Source of the DNA: Achatina immaculata
Taxonomy: Eukaryota > Mollusca > Gastropoda > Stylommatophora > Achatinidae
Length of the DNA: 64,000 nt
Direction: 5' to 3'
NCBI GenBank assembly: GCA_009760885.1
Contig: CM019696.1
Coordinates: 41,834,221 to 41,898,220, forward strand
This document shows, piece by piece, positions 59,951 through 64,000 of this stretch. The first letter of the stretch is position 1. Each line of letters begins with the position of its first letter. The notes beneath the pieces are model-generated. The model searched no databases. It was not told the origin of the DNA and was given only the letters and a program-made list of their open reading frames with translations. Both the position numbers and the translations under genes were made by a program.

Positions 59951-60344
59951 AGTTCTTGAAGGTCAATGCTACTTTTTCAACTCTAATTCTAACTTTCTTC
60001 CTGGTGTGGCTAACCTGGTCTATGTACCTGATGAGGTATGCAAATTTGTTTACTTCTTCAACAGCTGTTCTTTATACATATATTTTTCCTGTTTGATTAA
60101 TTATTTCATTCAATTACTTCTTTCATTCAATTACTTCATTATTTTTGTTTTTTCCTTGTTAATTTCAAGTCCTACTTTGATAGCCAGTGAAGACAGGGTA
60201 TCTGTTATTTCTTGCATCAAATTCACATTGCCACTGATAAGAGTAATGCCATCTAGAAAATCAAGATCTTCTAGCTTGTTCCCATGTACCAAATCAAAGC
60301 GCATAATTTTTTGTAACAAAAGAACTAAAATCAAAGTTGTAATA

Positions 60345-61025
60345 CAGAGTAAGAATAAAGTCCTTTCCTAATTTCAAACATTTATTTCATAAACTTTGTG
60401 CTAGGTATAGTTTTTTTGTTGTTGTTGCAAATGTTACCTTATCTCAATTTGTTTTTTTTGTTTTTTTTTTTTTCACTGTATTCATGCACTCAACATTTAT
60501 TCTGCTTTTGCAAGGAGAATGTCTAAACAGCACTAAATATTTTGCTATGTGTTCTCCAGCATCTCTGTCGTCGCCACTGCTAAAAATAAAATCCCTTCAA
60601 AGTTTCATTGTCAAGCACTGGTGAACTGATCACTTTGTCCTTATTACTCCCATTAAAAAAAATAAATAAATAAAAGCTCAAGAGAGGTAATAATCAGTGA
60701 ATGTAGTGACTGTGGTATTGGACCATCCTTCCTAATGCACTGATTTGGAAAGTCTGCATTCAAGAACTGACAACCAACATAACTCCAGTGTGGCAGTTAT
60801 AAAACTGTCTATGGCTGAAATTCTTCTGAGGTGCAACATAAAGTTTCAGTATGCCCAGGTAAATGTTTGTTGAAATGGTGGACTCAGTTAAAAAAAAAAA
60901 AAGGTTCAGTAACCTTGTTGTACCTTAGACACCATCAAATATTCATTTTTGGGCTTTTTCTCCCTTTCTCTAACACAATAGATGGGTTCTCTGAACCTCA
61001 AATGCTAACAGTGTTCTGTTTATCT
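60345..61025. other. Intron sequence, no gene seen
   Basis: AT-rich with T and A runs (60455-60475, 60885-60902). No recognised feature. Confidence 0.5.
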
Positions 61026-61029
61026 TCTT

Positions 61030-61230
61030 TGAAGTATGAAAGGTAGCTAGTCTTCCATTAGAAAAACAAACATGCTTAAGGGACTTGTCTTCATCAGTTG
61101 ACTGCAGGATCTCTGCAGCCAAAGCAGCACATTGATTATCTGGCTCCAAAGCTTGAATCATATGCACTTTGTATGTATATAAATGAAGCCATTTATGCAA
61201 AATTTTTAACCACTGCACTTTTAGTACGTT
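61030..61230 (-). pseudogene. Transposase fragment of the mariner-like family with a FSDE-type box
   Basis: The minus strand reads LHKWLHLYTYKVHMIQALEP, then DEDKSLKHVCFSNGRLATFH and TSKKINRT. Transposases of a widespread mariner-like group have LxxxLxxxPYKxxxxQxLxPxD...IxFSDExxFxxxGxVNRxN at this place. The first catalytic Asp (FSDE) has become Asn-Gly (FSNG), so it is dead. No inverted ends were found. Confidence 0.6.
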
Positions 61231-61272
61231 CCTTTATGCATGACAAGTTAATTTCCAAGGACTGAACAGAAA

Positions 61273-61624
61273 TGCACAGCTATCAACTATTTCTTCAGTC
61301 ATTATGCACAGCTATCAACTGTTTCTTCAGTCATTATGCACAGCTATCAACTGTTTCTTCAGTCATTATGCACAGCTATCAACGGTTTCTTCAGTCATTA
61401 TGCACAGCTATTAACTGTTTCTTCAGTCATTATGCACAGCTATCAACTGTTTCTTCAGTCATTATGCACAGCTATCAACTGTTTCTTCAGTCATTATGCA
61501 CAGCTATCAACTGTTTCTTCAGTCATTATGCACAGCTATCAACTGTTTCTTCAGTCATTATGCACAACTATCAACTGTTTCTTCATTCATTATGCACAGC
61601 TATCAACTGTTTCTTCAGTCACAC
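61273..61624 (+). repeat. Minisatellite, 32-bp unit, about eleven copies
   Basis: The unit ATGCACAGCTATCAACTGTT-TCTTCAGTCATT is repeated head to tail with few changes. It is bordered by CCAAGGACTGAACAGAA and CACTAGGCCTACCAGTTCTT, which in single-unit form make up the insert at 59882-59950. Long open frames across it come from the repeat and are not a protein gene. Confidence 0.95.
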
Positions 61625-62039
61625 TAGGCCTACCAGTTCTTTTAAGGTCACTGCCAGTCTCTTTAAACTTTACATACCAACATTCAATGCTTTTACCATC
61701 TGGTGAATCTCATCCTTATTTACTTCTGAGCTTTTGTTGAGCTACAACTGGGAAATTTGTTTTGAGATACTACAAAACATACTGGATTTTCTCCTTCATA
61801 GATACCATTTTGATGTTGATGATTATCAGTACAGAAGAACAAATAATATAAAAATTGACCTAGGTACTGCCATATGGTTCATGTTTTTGATTTTTCTTAA
61901 TCAAGGAAGAACATTTTGATCAGCCCTGTAGTCTACTATTACAAGAGCCTCTCTTTCCATGCCTTTGGTCACTTTTATGACGCTTCTGGTTTCCCGATGC
62001 TTACCAATGGTCACTTTAGTGATCATTGGTTTGTTTCAA

Positions 62040-62450
62040 TAAAACAACCGGTGTAACACTTAGATTGTACACATTTCGTCCGCGATTCCGGTGACACTTT
62101 TCAAAGTGGCGAAAGAGTGCCTAGTTACGAGCGATGCCGAGCGAGAAAAAGGAAGAGAAAGACCGAAATTTTTCTATTTTTGATGATGTAGATAGGAGTA
62201 TGGACATGGCCTGTGACCACCCCACTGCTCTTGAATGTATCCCAAGTAGATCTAGACATATTAGACGACGGGAGAAGTAGTTAGAAGGTTATTTCAAACA
62301 TTAATTTAGCGAGAATGCAACATAGAATCAGAATATGAGATCGACAAGTAGATCTACACATCTCAGATGGTAAGTAGTGCATATCTAGACCTAGCCGATG
62401 GTGAGCTGGACACAATCGGTGTCTAAAAAAATCACATTACTTCTTTTTTC
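62040..62450 (+). other. CpG-containing block of unknown origin with a 48-codon frame
   Basis: Unlike its AT-rich surroundings this block holds many CG pairs (CGTCCGCGATTCCGG, GAGCGATGCCGAGCG, TTAGACGACGGGAG). A plus-strand frame from ATG at 62134 to TAG at 62280 encodes a charged peptide starting MPSEKKEERDRNFS. AAGTAGATCTAGAC, CAAGTAGATCTACAC and CATATCTAGACC are repeated in it. It may be the 5' part of a transposon transcript or a recent insertion. I recognise no family. Confidence 0.4.
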
Positions 62451-62668
62451 CTAAAAAAACTCTGCATTTATGAAATTTTCATTCATTTAGTTATACTTTG
62501 AAACATAATATGTATACGGAAGTACACGGAAATACTGTTTTCCATTCCATTTTATAACTATACCCCTTAACATATCACGACCCGTGCTTTTACTCTGGCA
62601 CTCCACTACACGTCCGTGTTTCTTCCTCCGGCAAGGAAAGAGTGTTACACAGTTTTTGTTTTGTATAC

Positions 62669-62791
62669 CCCATAGCTCCAGCTAGAACTTGTTCCCATAA
62701 TTCCTCTGGAACTTTCTCAGTATGTGATGTGTTTCCTTTCCCAGTAAAACCAAAGTTCAGAGGAAATGCATCAGTTGCTTGCATCATATGC
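62669..62791 (-). CDS. URE: Urease exon 1 of the window (substrate-pocket strand, GFTGKGN motif)
   Basis: The exon is 123 bp. It starts after acceptor TTCTCACAG, with its first G completing a codon from an exon beyond the window, and ends with GG before donor GTATAC. It encodes [20 protein letters not shown], then a stretch ending [10 protein letters not shown]. This corresponds to the UreC segment that reads LPVNIGLLGKGN and AAGVIG in Klebsiella. The loop after GKGN ([10 protein letters not shown]) is about four residues longer than in the bacterial protein. The two-base end joins the T that opens exon 2 to give the glycine in front of the carbamylated lysine. No upstream urease exon is visible between here and 64000; that stretch holds a LINE. 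Confidence 0.93.
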
Positions 62792-62997
62792 CTGTGAGAA
62801 TAAATTATATATTTTATTTTCAGAACTCCAGGATACATTGTATTCTATAAGTCTACCACTCAAGTAGCAAGATTATATCTGCAAGCCAGACAAACAAGAA
62901 TTGATAAATATTGAATTCAAATAAATGTACCATCCATAAACTACAAATTAAATATTATAACATTAAATTCATATTAAAAGCAAATGTGTGTTATACT

Positions 62998-64000
62998 ACT
63001 TCTTCTTCTTCTTCGTTCGCATTGTCTATCTATACCTGCAGTCCTGTCTCTTGGATAAATTTCACTGTTTTTTGTAATTCATGTATGGAACCGTAGAGCT
63101 TATCTTCTTTAGTGGTTTCACTGGGCCAGTAATTATTTCTCAGTGTTTCATAGTTGGTGAGTTCTGGAGGATATGTTCCACAGTTTGGGGCACCTGGGCA
63201 CATGTACATAGATTAGTAGTACCAACCTTAAACTTTGTATACATATGACTTCGGAGTCGGCTGTGTCCTGTTCGGAGACGGAAGATGGTGACTTGTTCCT
63301 TTCTGTTTAGCATGTGATAGTCATCATGTGGTGGTGTTTGTGGCTTCCTGTAGGTTTTTATCATGCTTTTCTTTTGATTATAGGTGATTGGTATGTCTGG
63401 TTGCTCCATTTCAGTGCCCTCTTTGGCCAGATGTCAGCTTTCTCATTGCCTGATATCCCACAGTGGGAGGGAATCCATTGCAAAGTGACTCCATGTTGTA
63501 AGCCAATTTTTGACAAGGCATCCTTAAGGTCTGGTAGTTTGTTGCACTGAAGAGCTTCCAGTACTGATCTTGCATCTGTGAGAATTACTACAGGACATGT
63601 ATCAATTCTGGAGTCTGATAGTTTTTCAACTGCAGCAATAATTGCCCTAACTTCTGCATCAAAGTTGTTGCAGTATTTTCCAGTGGGTATGGAAATCTTG
63701 TCAGTGGTGTTGTTTGGATATTCAATATGTGCTCCTGCCCCTCCATTCTTTATGGCACTGTGTGCAGATCCGTTTGTATACACACATATCCAGGTGTCAC
63801 ATGGATATTTTGTCATCTAGCACACTAAGTGTGGCTGTTGATCTTACAAGGCTTCTTTGCATCTCACCATTCTGCACACCTTTCATTTCAGTCTGAATAG
63901 TTATTTGTGTATAATCTGCTTCTTTCCATGGTGTATGCTCTGGTACAGATGATAATGGAGCGATTACAGTTGGAAGGTCAGGTATCAGCTTACGCATATG
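62998..64000 (-). mobile_element. I-type LINE, second copy, RT end, RNase H and 3' tail; runs off the window
   Basis: The (GAA)n tail is at 62998-63015 (as CTT). On the minus strand it reads RMRKLIPDLPTVIAPLSS, YTNGSAHSAIKNGGAGAHIE, FDAEVRAIIAAVEKLSDS, WIPSHCGISGNEKAD, then a frameshift near 63440, KMEQ/RTGHSRLRSHMYTKF and CTCAQVPQTVEHILQN. YTNGS replaces the YTDGS of RNase H, losing a catalytic Asp. It lacks the frameshift that the 37275 copy has near 41000. The remainder lies beyond 64000. Confidence 0.92.

Larger units (their letters stand above)
57228..60340 (-). mobile_element. LINE D, split by a LINE A insertion and carrying a small extra insertion
   Basis: The 3' tail (CTTACATCTTACATCC) is at 57231-57246. 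The C-terminal part runs to 57462, then LINE A intervenes, then D resumes at 59615 (WVIRKRRWTYVGHMLR equivalent), passes KCLRKILYIKWNKFKN, and reaches NKLEDLDFLDGITLISGNVN at 60170-60290 (FLDG where FADD is expected). An insertion at about 59882-59950 is absent from other D copies. The 5' part is missing. Confidence 0.88.
3391..62791 (-). other. URE: Urease gene, alpha (catalytic) region, seven exons with giant introns; both ends outside the window
   Basis: Urease hydrolyses urea to ammonia and carbamate at a di-nickel site. Seven minus-strand exons, in order, encode about 251 continuous residues aligning with bacterial UreC from roughly residue 175 to 425. All introns are GT-AG and every split codon joins to the expected residue. 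In Klebsiella UreC numbering I see K217 and H219 (LKLHEDWG), H246 (IHTDTLNES), H272 (GGGHAPD), C319 and H320 (MVCHHL), R336 (AESRIR) and D360 (SDSQ). The upstream ligands H134/H136 and the C-terminal part are not in the window. Introns in transcript order are 10378, 8224, 14481, 8579, 5557 and 11428 bp, packed with transposons. Intact exons and sites suggest a working gene. Nickel use and single-chain (gamma-beta-alpha) architecture are inferred from the eukaryotic family, not seen here. Confidence 0.95.

Noticed and set aside
61273..61624. CRISPR-like array
   Set aside because: The units are directly adjacent without distinct spacers and the DNA is animal nuclear sequence; it is a minisatellite.
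61272..61740. Two long overlapping open frames (134 and 144 codons)
   Set aside because: They are produced by the 32-bp tandem array, whose three-unit period is 96 bases; no start context or domain supports a protein.
3391..62791. Urease as bacterial contamination or lateral insertion
   Set aside because: The coding sequence is split by six GT-AG introns filled with animal-type LINEs, so it is a resident eukaryotic gene.

Overview
This window is animal (invertebrate) nuclear DNA. It is AT-rich, full of LINE retrotransposons, Tc1/mariner elements, SINEs and microsatellites, and has no prokaryotic-style gene packing. The repeat types and the presence of a urease gene would suit a mollusc or another marine invertebrate, but I cannot name the species from the sequence alone.

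Almost the whole window (3391-62791) is one host gene read on the minus strand: the alpha (catalytic) part of a urease. Seven short exons (82-131 bp) at 62791-62669, 52290-52209, 43984-43854, 29372-29259, 20679-20565, 15007-14918 and 3489-3391 follow each other in protein order. All have GT-AG borders and all splice phases match, giving about 251 continuous residues without a stop. The exons hold the carbamylated-lysine motif, the nickel-binding histidines and aspartate, and the mobile-flap Cys-His pair. Exons are about 1.3% of the span; introns run from 5.6 to 14.5 kb. The first exons lie to the right of the window and the last to the left.

The introns are a record of transposon invasion. 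At least four recurring RTE-type LINE groups (called A, B, C and D here) plus related fragments occupy most recognisable intron sequence. Most copies are 5'-truncated, many carry target-site duplications (TSDs), and several are nested. The main nests are: a B element at 7217-14690 holding four insertions including a Tc1 transposon; a full-length A element at 15950-19610 with a C fragment inside; an RNase-H-bearing I-type LINE (37275-41754) with an 11-bp TSD inside a B-like LINE; and an A element inside a D element at 57228-60340. Two LINE copies show 5' inversions.

The part that looks least described is 23954-29116. It is a large inverted repeat with arms of about 1.25-1.35 kb around a 2-kb spacer that holds a decayed, unrecognised open frame. 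The left arm carries a 606-bp element made only of the 5' leader and 3' tail of the I-type LINE. The right arm preserves the empty site, which fixes the ends of that element. Other unusual items are two copies of a U2-snRNA-derived SINE-like sequence, a small element whose internal 32-bp unit has expanded about elevenfold, and a frameshift shared by three copies of LINE A.
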